A stretch of DNA of 64,000 bases from Gaertneriomyces semiglobifer (GCA_025558075.1 JAHLKF010000004.1:186001-250000), one strand, 5' to 3'. Numbered from the stretch's first letter, positions 46,523-58,972 are shown. Program-made: numbers and translations. Notes: a model not told the origin generated them from the letters alone.

Positions 46523-47942
46523 TTATTGAATCATGGCGGCGACATCCATCATTTCATCCCTGGATTTAGAGTTTTGCAATTCCCGTCTGATCTCGGGCGT
46601 TATGCTTGGATGGGATTTGTGTAATGTAAGGTCAAGCAAGAGTTCTTTTTGCTCAGGAGTCATGTCTTCCTTGTACCTTGTAGGAATTGCAGAAAAGATG
46701 TCAGCTCAACCAAAGTTGCGTGGCACGAGGTGCCTGAGGGTTGGAACCCAGGGCTTACCTTTGGGCAAACACGAGCAATGACTGATGCCATAGTACGGGC
46801 ATGTCTCTTTCATCACGCCGAAAGCGACTGAAATGCCATACCAAAGAATCAATGACCTTGTACGGCAATGCATACTTCTTATCCAGCAGAATTCGAATGA
46901 ACAATGAATTTGCACCGGAATACTCCATTTCTGCCAATTTCAGTAACGTTGCAGCAGAGTGCAACAACGGCACACTGACTTTGGTCAAGACACTTCCAAT
47001 AATGGCTGCCTCACGTAGTGTGCATGTCCCGCTTTCGCACAGTGGGAGGAGGATACCTTTGAAGAATGCACCGGGTTTGTATAGCGCCTTTTTGAGGGCC
47101 ATATATAAATGGTAGTTGAGTTTCTTCGTTTCGGCAATGTCATCGCGGACGCGATCCAGGAGGATCAACGCGAAGAACCGTTGTGCCATTTGCGCTTTGA
47201 GGTTGGATACGAAAATGCGGGTGGCCTGGTATGTTGCTTGGGGTGTCCATTTGTCGGGTCGAGTGAGATATAAGACTTCTTCCCAGTCATTTAGGGAGGG
47301 TATGATTTTGAATGTTTTTGGGAGCTTGCCGGACCGGTATCGGCTGAGGATGAGCCCAACCTTTGAGTACACTTCGACCACCTTTGGGTTCAGAGTTGGT
47401 GGAACCTGCTCATTGCTGTCCATCTCATCCACTTCTCCAGCTTCCGCCGCTGCGATTTTGCTCATGATAAGTTCGGAGAGGTTGAGTTGCTTCTTTGGCT
47501 CTTTGGTCATGAATTTTTCCATGATGGCCGCATCGGCCTCGTCAATACCCAAATCGTCATAACCATCAAAATTCTCGAAATCCTCCTCTGTCATTTCGAT
47601 TATTTCCTCCTCCTCATCGGAATCCATTGCCGCCGGTGCGCTAAAGCGGCTTGCATAGGAAAGTTTCGGTGCTGCTGTGCGTGGTTGATGCTCACGTTCA
47701 ATCTCTTCCTGTTGTGTACGCACAATGTTCAAAATCCGTTGCGACGTTTTGCTGTCCAAAAGTTGGCCTTCTGGTGCGCTTGTGGGCATATCGCCGTCGT
47801 CGTCAGAAGCAACATTTTTGGTGAGTGCTTTGCGTTGTGGTCGTGCTTTTTTTGCTGTAACTTCGAGTGATGTGTCTTTGGCAATTTGAACATGCAGCGG
47901 ATCATGCCTTGGCAGCGAGCGCTTCTTCCTCTGGACTCCCAT
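46523..47942 (-). CDS. ENP1: bystin, 40S ribosome biogenesis factor
   Basis: Exons 46759-47942 and 46523-46676; 445 aa from ATG 47942 (upstream frame is 5' leader). Bystin/Enp1 acts in the nucleolus in pre-40S assembly and export. The N-terminus is basic (GVQRKKRSLPRHDPLHVQ) then acidic (DSDEEEEIIEMTEEDFENFD). The conserved core includes LSRYRSGKLPKTFKIIPSL, KALYKPGAFFKGILLPLCES, EYSGANSLFIRILLDKKYAL. The last exon encodes YKEDMTPEQKELLLDL and SHPSITPEIRREL, as in the family. Confidence 0.96.
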
Positions 47943-48457
47943 CTTGTATCCGTGTAATGTTCTTCTCCAGTTTTTTGGAATGCTACTCCTATCTCGCTCT
48001 CTCTCTTCTACTTTCACAACTGCTGACGACAAAAAGAATAAAAACCTGGACGTTCTCCTGTCACGCTGGGGGTAGGGTTTAAAGGTTATTGATAATTCAT
48101 TCCGCGGATGGACGAACGTTCAACGCCAAAAGAGCAATGAACAGAGGCTTATCATCGAGCAGACCATAATGGCTATTTTAGTGGGAGGAGAGAGCGATGC
48201 AAGAGGGGGTAATTCATTCCGAGGCCAGGTTCGTCCTGTTTCCTTGCCTGGTACGATTACTCATGGTGTCGGCAATTCAGTACGCTTCTGCCCAGTAACA
48301 AGATGTTCAAATTGGACAACGGACAGTTCTGCGTACCATGCCATATCATGTGAGAGGAACCTTTCACAAAGGTGCAGCTGTACTGGATTGAGTTCTGCAA
48401 GTGCGGCTTTATGAGATTGCGTTTAGTGTTCGGCGAGGACATCCTCTTTTTGGCGGG
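47943..48457. other. intergenic
   Basis: ENP1 promoter and 3' flank of the Cys-rich hypothetical gene; no further gene seen. Confidence 0.45.
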
Positions 48458-49009
48458 TCAATCGGGCGGCCCATGCACGTTCTCGCCGCGCATCCAGTAC
48501 CATTCCCGTAACTCATATTCATGGGCAGCGACTCGGTCAATGATGGCAGTGCTTCCTCTTTGGTCTTGAGATGTACAGTTCATGCATACTCGCCTGAAGC
48601 GTCTCTGCACTGGGCGCACCTTTGCGAGACTTCATGTCCAACGCCCCTGTTGCGGCGCTAACCCTTAACCGATCGTACACTTGATATCCATCATTCCACA
48701 TTGTGGGTTGTAATTGACGCAATGGCCATGCCGCTGCCCAAAAACGAAGAACGTTTCCTCGTTCAAAAAGGTGTGCTGAATTGAACGGAAATACACGTGG
48801 GCCGCGGAAGTTACGTCTCTTCGCAGTTTACAACCCACACACAGGCGGTTTCTTCGCAGAGGAGTATCATTATATACGCTGCATACGCTCTGGAACTCAT
48901 CGGACATATGGCCCGGTGTTAGTTTCCCTGATTGCATCTCATACAATTTATCACCCATTATCATTGTTTCTGCTGCAGCACCGCAACTCTTGTGTATCAC
49001 GACCCACAT
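48458..49009 (-). CDS. Cys/His-rich hypothetical protein (about 166 aa)
   Basis: Exon 1 (48681-49009) starts at ATG 49009, with an in-frame stop upstream. The donor is GTGTAC; acceptors at 48630 or 48603 both keep frame (exon 2 48458-48629 gives 166 aa). Exon 2 ends IIDRVAAHEYELREWYWMRG then ENVHGPPD and stop. Cysteine pairs CVGC, HCVNYNPQC and CMNC, with several His, could make a zinc-binding fold, with basic stretches (PLRRNR, RRFRR) nearby. No known family recognised. Confidence 0.5.
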
Positions 49010-49423
49010 ATAAAATCGTGAAGGCGGTTAACCATCATACATCACTTGCTGAACTGAGAGGTGCCCGAGTCGGAGAAGGGCAAAGCGCACTCTGCTAGAA
49101 AAGAAGAGAGGACGAACAACGAAGCAGCAACCCATTCCAGGAATTGAAGATGCAAAGAGAGCAAAGATGAGTGTGGCATTGCCGGGTAAGATCCAGTAAA
49201 AAGGCTACACCTGTGCGCTGCCGACAGATTGTACTCATGCTGCTGCTATTATGCAGAATATTTTCATCATGTCGACATAGCGGATTTAACCGTCTTAATT
49301 GGTGAGTACCGAATGGATCTATTAGGGTGCTGAGGCAGGCGTGGCAACCGATGTGTATTGCAGAAGAGTGATACCATTGCAATTCGTGCCTGCTTGTTTT
49401 ATATTCTTGTTTGTTAACGGGAA
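49010..49423. other. intergenic (cyclin upstream)
   Basis: No gene supported. An upstream exon for the cyclin gene is possible but none keeps frame convincingly. Confidence 0.4.
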
Positions 49424-50475
49424 ATGCTAATACACCCTTTTCGATCTTTTCGCTCGCCCGCAGCCGACATGCTCAACCGCCTCATCACCCACAACGACCG
49501 ACTCCCCGCCCTCCTCGCTCCAAACCACCTGACTCGATTTCACTCGCGAGCACCACCCGGCATTTCCATTCTCGATTACATGAAGCGGATAGTACGATAC
49601 GCCAACATTGAACGCGTGGTCCTTCTGATACTACTAATCTATGTCGACCGAATATGTGAACGCGAACGAGGCTTCGTAGTGTGTAGTCTCACTGTACATC
49701 GCGTGGCGATTGCAGGTGTGTGTGTGGGGTGCAAGGTAAGCAGTGAAGGTATTAGTCTGTGACCTCGGCGTAGGGCAGGTCTCTGGTGCTATATGCTCTT
49801 CGCCATTCAGGATGAGGCGTGCCGTCACAACATGCCAAACTAATTAATTCCTTCTTTCTCGCTCCCTCTTTCTCTGTTGTTGGAATAAAGGCACTATGTG
49901 ATACTTATTTAACGAATACAATGTACGCCAAAGTCGGCGGCATCACAACCAAGGAGCTTAACCTCCTCGAAGTCGAGTTCCTACGACTCATCGACTGGAA
50001 ACTCGTTGCCGACGTCGAAATTATGCAAGGATACTACGTCAACCTTGTCAAACAGGTAAATAACCAACGACTCGAATTGCGTGGGCACTGCGCACTCGAA
50101 ATCGAAAACCGATCCCACCACAACATGGCATTAACGAATCCCCCCTTTTTCTTTTGAAACGCAGCACCCAAATTACACACTACGATCGTCCATCCCATCT
50201 ATACCACACAACAACACCCCCACATCCCTACAACCGTACTTCCCACCGTCCAACTCTGATACGTATCAAACTCCACTCCACCTGCCTTCCAATCACAACA
50301 CGTCCCAACAGATTCACTCTCCAGCCCCACCACCACGACGCTCCCCACAAACCCACCATCCGCCTTTCGAAAACACGCGGGAAGGCGGGATCGCGTTTTT
50401 GAAGGATGCGGAACGAAGACGGGCGTATAGAGAAGGTGTCGCTAAACGTGCTCGGGAAGAGGAAGGTGGGGAATA
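49424..50475 (+). CDS. Pho80-type cyclin
   Basis: Exons 49424-49735, 49891-50055 and 50165-50475. The fungal PHO80-like cyclin box is evident: ADMLNRLITHNDRLPA, SILDYMKRIVRYANIERVVL, LTVHRVAIAGV and CDTYLTNTMYAKVGGITTKE, ELNLLEVEFLRLIDWKLV. Such cyclins partner Pho85-type kinases in phosphate, carbon and cell-cycle signalling. The C-terminal exon is Pro/Ser/His-rich and ends in a basic-acidic helix (DAERRRAYREGVAKRAREEE). The start at 49424 is the first in-frame ATG; 49469 is an alternative. Intron 1 (155 nt) is longer than most here. Confidence 0.88.
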
Positions 50476-50895
50476 GAGAAACAAAAGTAACAACAACAAC
50501 AATAACAAGAACAACAACGATTTGCATTGACTTTTTTTTTTAATTCTCGAACATCAAAACCTGGTTCTGCGCGGAGATTTTTGAATCTCGTTAGGGGATG
50601 AATGCCCAGGAATAAGGAAACTTTGAGTGGAAGTGCGAGGGAGGGGATGTGTTACCACGTTGTCATCTTTAACACAGAATGTGGATTTTCTGCCTCCATC
50701 ATTCCAAATCCATCTCATCAACCATGCGCGCTATACTTCTCGCAAATGATGTAGGCTCTTCAAGAAGAAGTTTAACATCATCAAAAGACACGAAGAACCA
50801 GCAGTGTCTCTAAATATTGCACGCTTTATCACACTCAGTTCTAAATATTTCTACCCATACGTACAAAGACCAATATTCCTGTATCTGTGCCCTGA
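50476..50895. other. intergenic between convergent genes
   Basis: 3' flanks of the cyclin and BRN1 genes; AAC/AAT-rich near 50486-50520. No gene seen. Confidence 0.5.
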
Positions 50896-53763
50896 TCACC
50901 CTTCCTTTGCAATAACCAGCTCATCCAACTTCTCACTTCCCTGAATCACCAGCCCTTGCTCATTCGCCAAATGCAAGACACAAATAAAACAAAACGCCAC
51001 CGAAATATCCTTTCGTTTTTTCTCAGAATACACTGCATCCAAAGCATGGACAACTTCAGTAAACCGTTTCGGTCGCGTCAGTTGAACAGGGGGTCGATCG
51101 GGTCGCGGGTTCATCGGGTTGTTGTCTTCCCCATCGTCATCCGTCCCGACCAACCCTCGCCAAATGTTTTCCTTCAGCTTCCTCACATCGACTTTTTTGG
51201 CAACCCGTGCAAAGTTCAGAGGGACCGCTTTGACTTTTTTCGGTTGGTCGACCAAGTGGTCGCCGTAATCCATTGTGGTGTTCATCATCATCATGCCGTT
51301 ACTGTTGAGATTACCACTGGCGTTCGCGTGTGGTGTTATCAGGGATGACATGTCTTCCAATTCCTCTGCGTCGTCGTCGGAATCGGAATCGTACAAGTCG
51401 GGGAACTCGCCTGGTACACCTTTAAAAGGGAACAGATCAGAGGGTTTGGTTTTGATAAACGCTAAGCGTGGAACACGACAAAAACGGAAAAGAATTTCGG
51501 AAATCTTACCTTCATCACCTGCAACCGGTCGGTCATCACCATTTTCCACCTCATGCTCCGCCCAAAACTGTTCGTCAATGGGTCCATCCACGTGACTGTG
51601 AACGGCCTTGCCGTCTCGTCTCATAAACTTTATCTACAAGTAGCCATTGAAAGAGAGAAAAATAACAGCCCAAACCCATCAGAATATGGCAATACAAGAA
51701 ACGGAGTGCTTTTCACACCCACCTTGTGTTCCGGCTTCAAAAACAACTTTAAGAAATCTTTCGACGAGAAATGCATATCATCCGGTAACAGATGCGTCGA
51801 TTTAGTGCGTTCATTGGGTTTAGGCAAGGTGATCGACGCTGTAGCAGGCGCAAACAGCGCAGCGGGGTTCACCGGAGGCGCATCAACAAAGTCCAGTACG
51901 AACTCAGGCTTGCGTTTGCGTTTGGCGGCGGTGGCGGCGGCGTCTTTCGCGTCCTTTGTTTCTACCAAAACACAAAGTCAAAATGCAAAGCGTTAAACCA
52001 GCGTGTATCTTTCCAAACGAATGCCTCGCGTCAAGACTTGACACAAACGGTATACATACTTGTCAAGGGCTTCGACCTCCAAAACTCTGGTCCGGCCCAC
52101 CCTCTCATCATGGCAGTATCAAAATAGGAAAATACACTATCCTCGGTGTGATTCATCGCCAACACTACCTCCGGGTCTGCAAAAGGGTTGGCCATTTCTC
52201 CAGTTCCGTCTCCCACGAGACTCATCATGCTCGCATCTCCAGCGCCGATAGCAGTGTGGTCCCCCTCCGGATATGCGTCCCCAAACGACTCATGATCATC
52301 GTCCGAAACATCATCATAGCTTCCGATATTCGCAAAGGGGTCATCAAAAGCGCTCGTCTCGGTAAACGACGGCATCCATGATGTGCTAGAAGAACTGAAC
52401 TCGAACCCTTTGAGAGACGGGCAAATCTCCTTGTCCCAGATCGTTTTCAAGCTCTCTGCGAATCGTGCTAAAGAAAAAAAAAACATCACCCTCGATTACT
52501 ATGGACTGTTTCTTCATCATACTGAAAACGCCTGCGTTTACTTGCGGACAATAGTGTTACTCACCTTTCAAACCACTGATATCCAGTTTCTCCAGACTCA
52601 TTGGTGATACTTCATCACTTTCGTTACCGACTGCATTATCTGATGCGGCCGCAGCGCCAGCACTGGAATCACTCCCATCAAAAATGATCTTCCCGTCCCG
52701 AGAAATACTCAAATGATTCAACAGCAACCCATGTGCACCGCCCTCATCAAAATCAGCAGACGTCTTTTTAAAAAGTGGGTCCACATTGAATTCAAGATCG
52801 AATTTTTTGACATTGAGGTTGGCAATGTCCTTTTCAAGTGTGTTTCCAGAACGGGTAGCCTTTGTCAAAAACAAGGTGCCTTAGTCACAAACCGTTTTCG
52901 TTTACTTGGCGACACGACGCGAATGTCGAGACTAATAACAATTTAAGCAAATGTGATTCTTACCCGCTTTCTTTTGGGTTTTGCTTCGTCCTCCCCTTCA
53001 TCATCATCAGCATCAGCACCGTCTTCCTGATTGTGTCCTAAGCAAATTTTGGTCGCAACGTTAGTTTCTCCTATCCCGCCTATGCTGCCACCCCGATGTT
53101 CCCACTCACGCGAATGCGTTTCCACTAATCCGCTTAACAGTTTTTTTGTCTCTGAATCCACAGAGTCCACACGAGACGTGTAGATCTTGACACACCCGTC
53201 CAAGGTACACGACGCCTTCTGGAAATTGATCGAGTCACCTTCACGAAGCAACGTCATATCATGAAAGTAATCGATGAGGGCGAGGTTCCAACTATTATTT
53301 GCATTGATTTTCTATAAAGGAAGAAAGAAACACAACACCCAAACGATATGTGAGCCCACGCACCCTCGGTTAAAGGTGTGTCATGAAGCAAGAAAAAAGA
53401 CACGATATGTTTTCGTACATTATCTGCCGCAATCTTCATCCATTCTTCAAACGACCGCTTGAGTTCCTCTTCTGATAACCGTGGTCGACCGGGCGTTCGT
53501 GGAGTTCCTGGTCCGCTGCTGCCCGCGGTCTTACGAAGTGGGGTGCTCGCTCCACTGAGGCCACCAGATTGACGACGGAGACGATCTTCAAAAAACGATT
53601 TGCGACGTTTTCGACGGTCGTCGTCGTTGTCGTCGGCATGGCTGGACGTCCTCGTGCTATTGGGGTTGCTGTTGAGACGAGAGGGTGTGTAGGGGCTATT
53701 GTGGGCTGAAGGTGTGCGGGAGGGGACCCCGCGAATGGGTGTCCGCGGCTGACCGATCAGCAT
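50896..53763 (-). CDS. BRN1: condensin subunit 2 (CAP-H/Barren kleisin)
   Basis: Eight exons: 53419-53763, 53110-53311, 52964-53037, 52565-52859, 52060-52467, 51723-51961, 51510-51633, 50896-51419; 736 aa, all phases consistent. Brn1 is the kleisin that bridges the Smc2/Smc4 heads in condensin. Key segments are SFEEWMKIAADN then KINANNSWNLALIDYFHDM at the N-terminus, CTLDGCVKIYTSRVDSVDSE, EFNVDPLFKKTSADFDEGG, and the C-terminal FARVAKKVDVRKLKENIWRG with ISVAFCFICVLHLANEQGL. Acidic linkers (DADDDEGEDE, SDSDDDAEELED) and an N-terminal Ser/Pro tail with possible Cdk sites (TPIRGVPSRTPS) are typical. Introns are 72-107 nt. Confidence 0.95.
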
Positions 53764-54916
53764 GATAGATAGTAACGGGTAGCTTTTTATGAAAGGATCA
53801 GATTGGGTTTCGGTTGTAGGAATGGCTTTTGTTGTGTTGTGTTGTGTTGAAAGTGAGATAAACGCGAAAGTGCTGACAGTCCAAACAGATTCGGACAACG
53901 CGTCGCTCACAACTTGTTTAACGCTTATACATGCACATGCATAGACTGGGAGTCTTCTTCAAACCAGCTACGAGAGTGGGAGCTTTTGTGTGGATGCGTC
54001 CATGTCCAGTGAAGGGTCATCGCCCATCACGACTCCAATGCATCGGACTATAAGTACTTAACATTGGGACCCGTTGACAAAGTCATCAAATCAGCTTGGA
54101 AAAACACGACAACCCTTAGGTGGTCACACCCCACCGGCAGCGACACCTTGTCCAGCACCATCTAACAATTGTACGGCTGTGAACGGAAACCCGGCGCGGC
54201 TGTAAAACAATCACGGATTGCATGTGCTCATTGTCGCGCGTTGAGTACACATACACCGTAAGCCGTTACATGCAAATGCCAACCGCCGTTTCCCAGTGCT
54301 TCCCGAGTTCGGCAAATACATGTCGAGCCGTCTGAAGGGTTATTATAGCTCCCCCATAGAAATTGGCCAAGGGCGCAGTTTCCGGTTATGGTGCGCCCTT
54401 TCAAACCGAATGGTTACAAAAGTCCGACCGTTCGTGAATCAGCGTTCGCGTCCTTTCTCACCCTTGGTTTATACCCGACTATTGTCCGTTACCAACAAAG
54501 ATAACCCACCAAACGTCTTTAAGTTTCATGGATCTGACGCAACGACATCGCATATTAAGGGGTTTCGACCCATTACCATGGGAGAAAGGCGCATCTATTA
54601 ATAGGATCTCCCCCTTGAAAGCCATGAATAGTGGAATCGAAGACTTTTGGAATGGGATGGGGATCCCTAAGGTTGCACCCGGTCTTCAAACATGGAAATC
54701 GGAGTCACAAGCATTGGGTTTAGTAACACCCCTCGATGTGGAGCGAACAACGTCCCTAGTACGTTCCCACCCCGGAACGACAGGAATGGTCGAACCCTCT
54801 TACCTGCATTAAATCGGGTTATACGCAACATAGAGATAGAAAGAACGGGAGGCTCTGTTTTATTTTCTGATTAAGAGAGAGAGAGTGTGTGTGTGTGTGT
54901 CTGTGGAGACCCTTTT
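53764..54916. other. intergenic between divergent genes
   Basis: About 1.15 kb holding the promoters of BRN1 and receptor 2. Frames at 54320-54601 and 54528-54812 are open but show no motif; they may be leader. A GA/TG microsatellite (54875-54900) ends 16 bp before the receptor ATG. Confidence 0.45.
54875..54901 (+). repeat. (GA)n(TG)n microsatellite
   Basis: AGAGAGAGAG runs directly into TGTGTGTGTGTGTG immediately upstream of receptor 2's ATG (54917). Confidence 0.8.
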
Positions 54917-56677
54917 ATGGCGATACAGTTAGTCGATTATCCGTTGCCTCCTGGAACGGAAGCGAGAGACTTTGACCTCTCCACCATCCTGAGATGGAAT
55001 CTACCGGCGTTTGCTACCGCGGTGGTGTTGATGGTGATAAGCAACCTTGCGTTGTGTCTGAATGCGTTCATTCTGTTTATGGGAGTAATAGAACGGGAAT
55101 TGCGTAGTCCGGCGGTATGTATGATTGCACGCTAGTGCTTTTTCTCTCTCCCTTTGTCGGGTTCGGTTTCTACCGTGTCATTTTCTTTGGCATTCTGGAA
55201 GTAACACTCTTGTCGTTTCGTTTGCGGATGTCTATTTGTTTTAGAACCTCTTTGTCCTGAACATTGCCCTGGTAGATACTTTCATATGCATTGTCCAACT
55301 CACGATCCAGATTCCGACCGTCCCCGCCGGTGGATGGGCCATCGGGGACACATGGTGTCAAGCCCACGGGTTTCTCATCATCATGTCAGAAGCCCAGTCG
55401 CTAGTAGGCATGGTTGCCCTCGCGTGGGAACGGTACTGTTCCATCGTGATGCAGAAACCGTTGACGGAAAGACGGGTGATAGAGATCATTGTTGGGATGT
55501 GGATTTTTGCACCTGTGATTGCGAGTGTGCCGTGGTGGCGGCCCGGCGGGAAATATGTGATGAAAAGTTCTTTGTTGTAAGTGGAACGTTTTCGTTTTAT
55601 GGGGTTGTTCCCTTTTGTGTCTATCTCTCTCTGCGCGCGTGTGTGTATGTGTGAGACGAGAAACGACTGCTTTTGCCTCTCATCGCTCACGTACCCGTTT
55701 TTTCCTCTCTTTCTCTGTTATGTGTGTGGTTTTTGTTTCTAGATACTGCACGGGCGACTGGTCAGGCACAGAAGACATCAGTATCGCCTTCACCTTTCTC
55801 TGCACATTCTGGGTAGCCGCCGCCCTCGTCTTCCAAGCCATCCTCTACATCCGCATCAACCGCACCGTCCGTCTCTCCTTTCGCGCCCTCCAAGAATTCG
55901 CATTCGGTCAACTCCTCTCCACGAAATTCGACGCTGTAGGACACTCACCCACCACCCCTCCCGGTGGTGGTGGTGATCCACTCACTCCTGTCGTCGACGA
56001 CGATGACGACGATCGTGAACGCGGGATGATGATGATGGTACCCACGAAATCGAGAGCTCGCACCATTCTGTCGAATATAAATTCACGGGGAGGAACCGCA
56101 GCAGCAGCAGCGCCTGAGGAGACACATCAGGCGTTGGAACGGGTGTTGACGCGAAAGAGTGTGATTATTGTACTGGTGTTTTGGATGGGGTGGGTGCCGT
56201 ATATCACGAGTTTCTCGTATGAGATGGCGTGGAAGAGGCAGAGTCCGCAGTGGATGGATTGTTTGTCGGCTGTGACTGTTATTGCCAAGTAAGTTTTTGC
56301 GCACAGTCAAGAGGTTTTCGCGATACTTGTTTTTTTTTTTTGGTGGTTGTTTGGTTGGTGCGGGTGCTATCCACAGTGCCAGTATACCTCCCAACGCTTG
56401 ACCACATCCACATTCGCTCACTTTTCTCTCTCTCGTTTGTTTGTTTAGTTCCGTTTGGAACCCCATTATGTTCATCTTCCTCGACAACCGATGGAAACGC
56501 GCCGCCTTCACAGCCCTCGGCCTCTCCTTCTCATCCACAACCACCACCGCCACTCCTCTCACCACTACAACCAGCAATACAGTTGCCTCGGATAGTTTAA
56601 GACGTACCCTGAGAAGTGGGAGTGAGAGTAGTAGTCGACCGCCGACGAGAACGGGCACGACGGTTGGGAAGCGGTGA
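54917..56677 (+). CDS. class A (rhodopsin-like) G-protein-coupled receptor 2
   Basis: Exons 54917-55114, 55245-55576, 55743-56288, 56449-56677; 434 aa. It is a paralogue of the gene at 15439, with all three introns at the same positions and phases. Shared motifs: LPPGTEARDFDLS at the N-terminus, LNIALVD (Asp2.50), TWCQAHGFLI, WERYCSIV (ERY), YCTGDWSG, LTRKSVIIVLVFWMGWVPYI (helix 6) and ANSVWNPIMF (helix 7). Position 7.43 is Ile, so no retinal Schiff base. Loop 3 is expanded by a low-complexity insert (PPGGGG, a run of Asp, a run of Met). The tail is short and Thr/Ser/Arg-rich. Ligand unknown; expected plasma-membrane G-protein signalling. Confidence 0.88.
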
Positions 56678-56795
56678 TTCTATAACAAACGTGTGATGTA
56701 CAAACAAGTATGTGGGCAACAACAAGGGGTGGGTTGCAACAAAGGGTGGTGAACGCATGTGGATTTACAAAGATGGTGGAGGATTCAATCGTGGG

Positions 56796-57060
56796 TTCAT
56801 CTTTTCCTCGATAATGCGGTGCCGCTTTCACGTCCCTCGGTGTCTCCTTCTCACTCACCACAACTATAACCATTCACCGGGATTCTCACCACTATACGAA
56901 TACGAAGAATAGGATAACCGCGATGCATACGAGCATACGTCGACGGGGCGCGTCGGTGAGATTCTTTGAGACGTACGGTGAGGAGTGGTAGATGAGAGTG
57001 GGAGTCGACTGCCGACGCGGACGGGGACGGGGACGACGAGTTGGAAAGCGATAAACAAAA
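56796..57060 (+). pseudogene. decayed copy 1 of receptor 2 last exon
   Basis: Aligns with 56471-56690: TTCATCTT(TT)CCTCGA, then GCCGCTTTCAC-TCCCTCGG-TCTCCTTCTCA, CGTAC--TGAG-AGTGG, GAGTCGACTGCCGACG and a GGGACGACGAGTTGGAAAGCG end equivalent to the receptor's GTTGGGAAGCGG. Frame is broken by stops and small indels. Confidence 0.7.
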
Positions 57061-57110
57061 TGGGCGGTGACCAGCTTAGATAAATGGGGTGTGGAGGAAC
57101 TCAAATCACT

Positions 57111-57420
57111 GGTTTATCTTTTTTTCGATTACGGGCGGTACCGCTCACATCCCCTCGTCTTTTTCTCTCACCCACAAATGGTGTTTCTCACCGCTACGAC
57201 GCATACGATGAATCGGGGCGCGTGTCAAATCGTTTTTTTTTTGAAGACGCCCACGTTTACAGAGTCCGACAGAGAGTCTTGAGTGAGCGTGAAAAGTCCG
57301 AGTTGGGAGTAGTAGTCGACCCGCCCCCCCCCCCCCCCCCATGCTCATGCCCACACACCGAAACGAGGGACGAGAAACGGGAACGATGAACGGGGGTGGG
57401 AAAACGCTAAAAACAAAAGG
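57111..57420 (+). pseudogene. decayed copy 2 of receptor 2 last exon
   Basis: More diverged than copy 1 but keeps the order: GTTTATCTTTTTTTCGA, GGTACCGCTCACATCCCCTC, GAGTAGTAGTCGACCCGCC (almost identical to receptor 2 at 56626-56645), then a run of 17 C and an ACGGGAACG...GGGAAAACGC end. Confidence 0.6.
57324..57340 (+). repeat. C17 homopolymer
   Basis: Seventeen consecutive C, inside the second decayed exon copy. Length may be unreliable in assembly. Confidence 0.8.
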
Positions 57421-58330
57421 GCAGGGGGGCACTTTAACAGAAAAACGTTGAATTTCTAAACCAAAATGTGTACCGGACTTTACAAGAGGGCTGTTACGGA
57501 CTGCAGAAAAGTTGTGGAGAACCGTGTGTAGATACGAACCTATGTTTTCAATTTTTTGGAAGTATATATTAAAGATTATCAGTTGTTGCCTTAACTTTGA
57601 ATGGTGTCGCCATATTTCTCTGTATGCGTTTTTTTCTCACCCCCAAACATTGAATTTCTTTGTTCATTGAATTCTTATGTTTACAGGATCTTTTTGGAAA
57701 TTTGATTTTTACCAACCCCGCGATGTGAGATAAGAAAGGGTGGGGTGGGGCGTGAAAACGACGTTGAGATTTTGTAAGTTGTGTCATAGAGAGAGAAAGT
57801 AGGTTGTATTAATATAGGGCTTTTTGTGTAAAAAACGACAGAAATATATATCTCGGTGCTGAAAAACAACCACCGAAACTACGTAAACACCGGAAACAGG
57901 GTGTGTGGGTAGAAACTTGTAAAGCGTAAAGCGTAAAGCGTACGAACGGGGAAAATTTCTCTTATAGGGAGAACAATTAGGGAAGAAACGAAACTTGTGT
58001 AGCGGGTGTAGCTATGTAGCGATGTTGAGTTTTGTTGAATTTTGTTGGGGTGGTTCTTGGAAACGTGAGTGGTGTAGAGATCTTGTAGAGAATCGGTGAT
58101 GAGGTGGTAAAACACGGGGAAGGTGTAGATGTATGTGGGAGACATACATATACACAAGAGTCGGTGCAGTGTGTTTGTGCGGGTGTATGTGTACATAAGA
58201 AGTTGTACACACAGCACACGAGGGTAAACCACCCAGTTCTCTTTCCCGCTTGTACTTGTGAGTGTGTGTGTGTGAGAGAAGTGTGTGCCTTGCTTCACCA
58301 CTTTAAGATCCTCATCATCATTCATACGCC

Positions 58331-58972
58331 TCACGCCCACAGTCCCAAGACAGCCATGACCAACGCACCCCCCCACAACCCGCACATATGCACCCACTGC
58401 GTCCTCGCCGGTGCAGCCTTAAACCTCTCCCCCGCAAAATGCGGCACAACAATATTGGCCACGGCATCATACACCAAAATCCCGGCCCCAATCGCATCCA
58501 ACACACCCGTGACCACAACCAGTGTCGCCATATCATGGTGTAAAGTATCTGCAAGGGCTTCATGCAGTGCAATCCCAATACTCACACCAATGGGTGTCGT
58601 AAACGAGTAAAACACAACCATGAATGTCGCAATAAAGCGTTTATGAAAGTCCGCGTCCATGACGACCGTTGAAAGGGCGAGTCCTTCAAAGAACTGATGG
58701 AAACAGAGAGCGATGAGGAGGCCTTTGAATTCTGAAGACGCGAGACCGAGAGCGATGCCGATGATGATGGAGTGGGAGGCGATGCCGAGTTCGAGGAGGT
58801 AGATGGGGAGGTTTTTTTCGCCGGGGAGGAGCATGAGGGAGTGGATGTGGGCTTCGGAGGCGTGGGCTTGGGAGATGCGGTGGATGGCGTGCGGGTCTGT
58901 GGGCGGGCAGGGGTGGGAGGGTGTGGAGTTGCAGGAGGAGGAAGAGGCTTCGCTGTCCCGACGTTCATTATT

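Larger units (their letters stand above)
56678..58330. other. intergenic with decayed receptor exon copies
   Basis: The first half is two degenerate copies of receptor 2's last exon. The rest (about 57420-58330) is AT- and TG-rich with no gene I can support. Confidence 0.5.

Noticed and set aside
54296..54812. Two overlapping frames ahead of receptor 2
   Set aside because: The first begins with GTG. The second has an ATG but no recognisable motif; they may be leader sequence.
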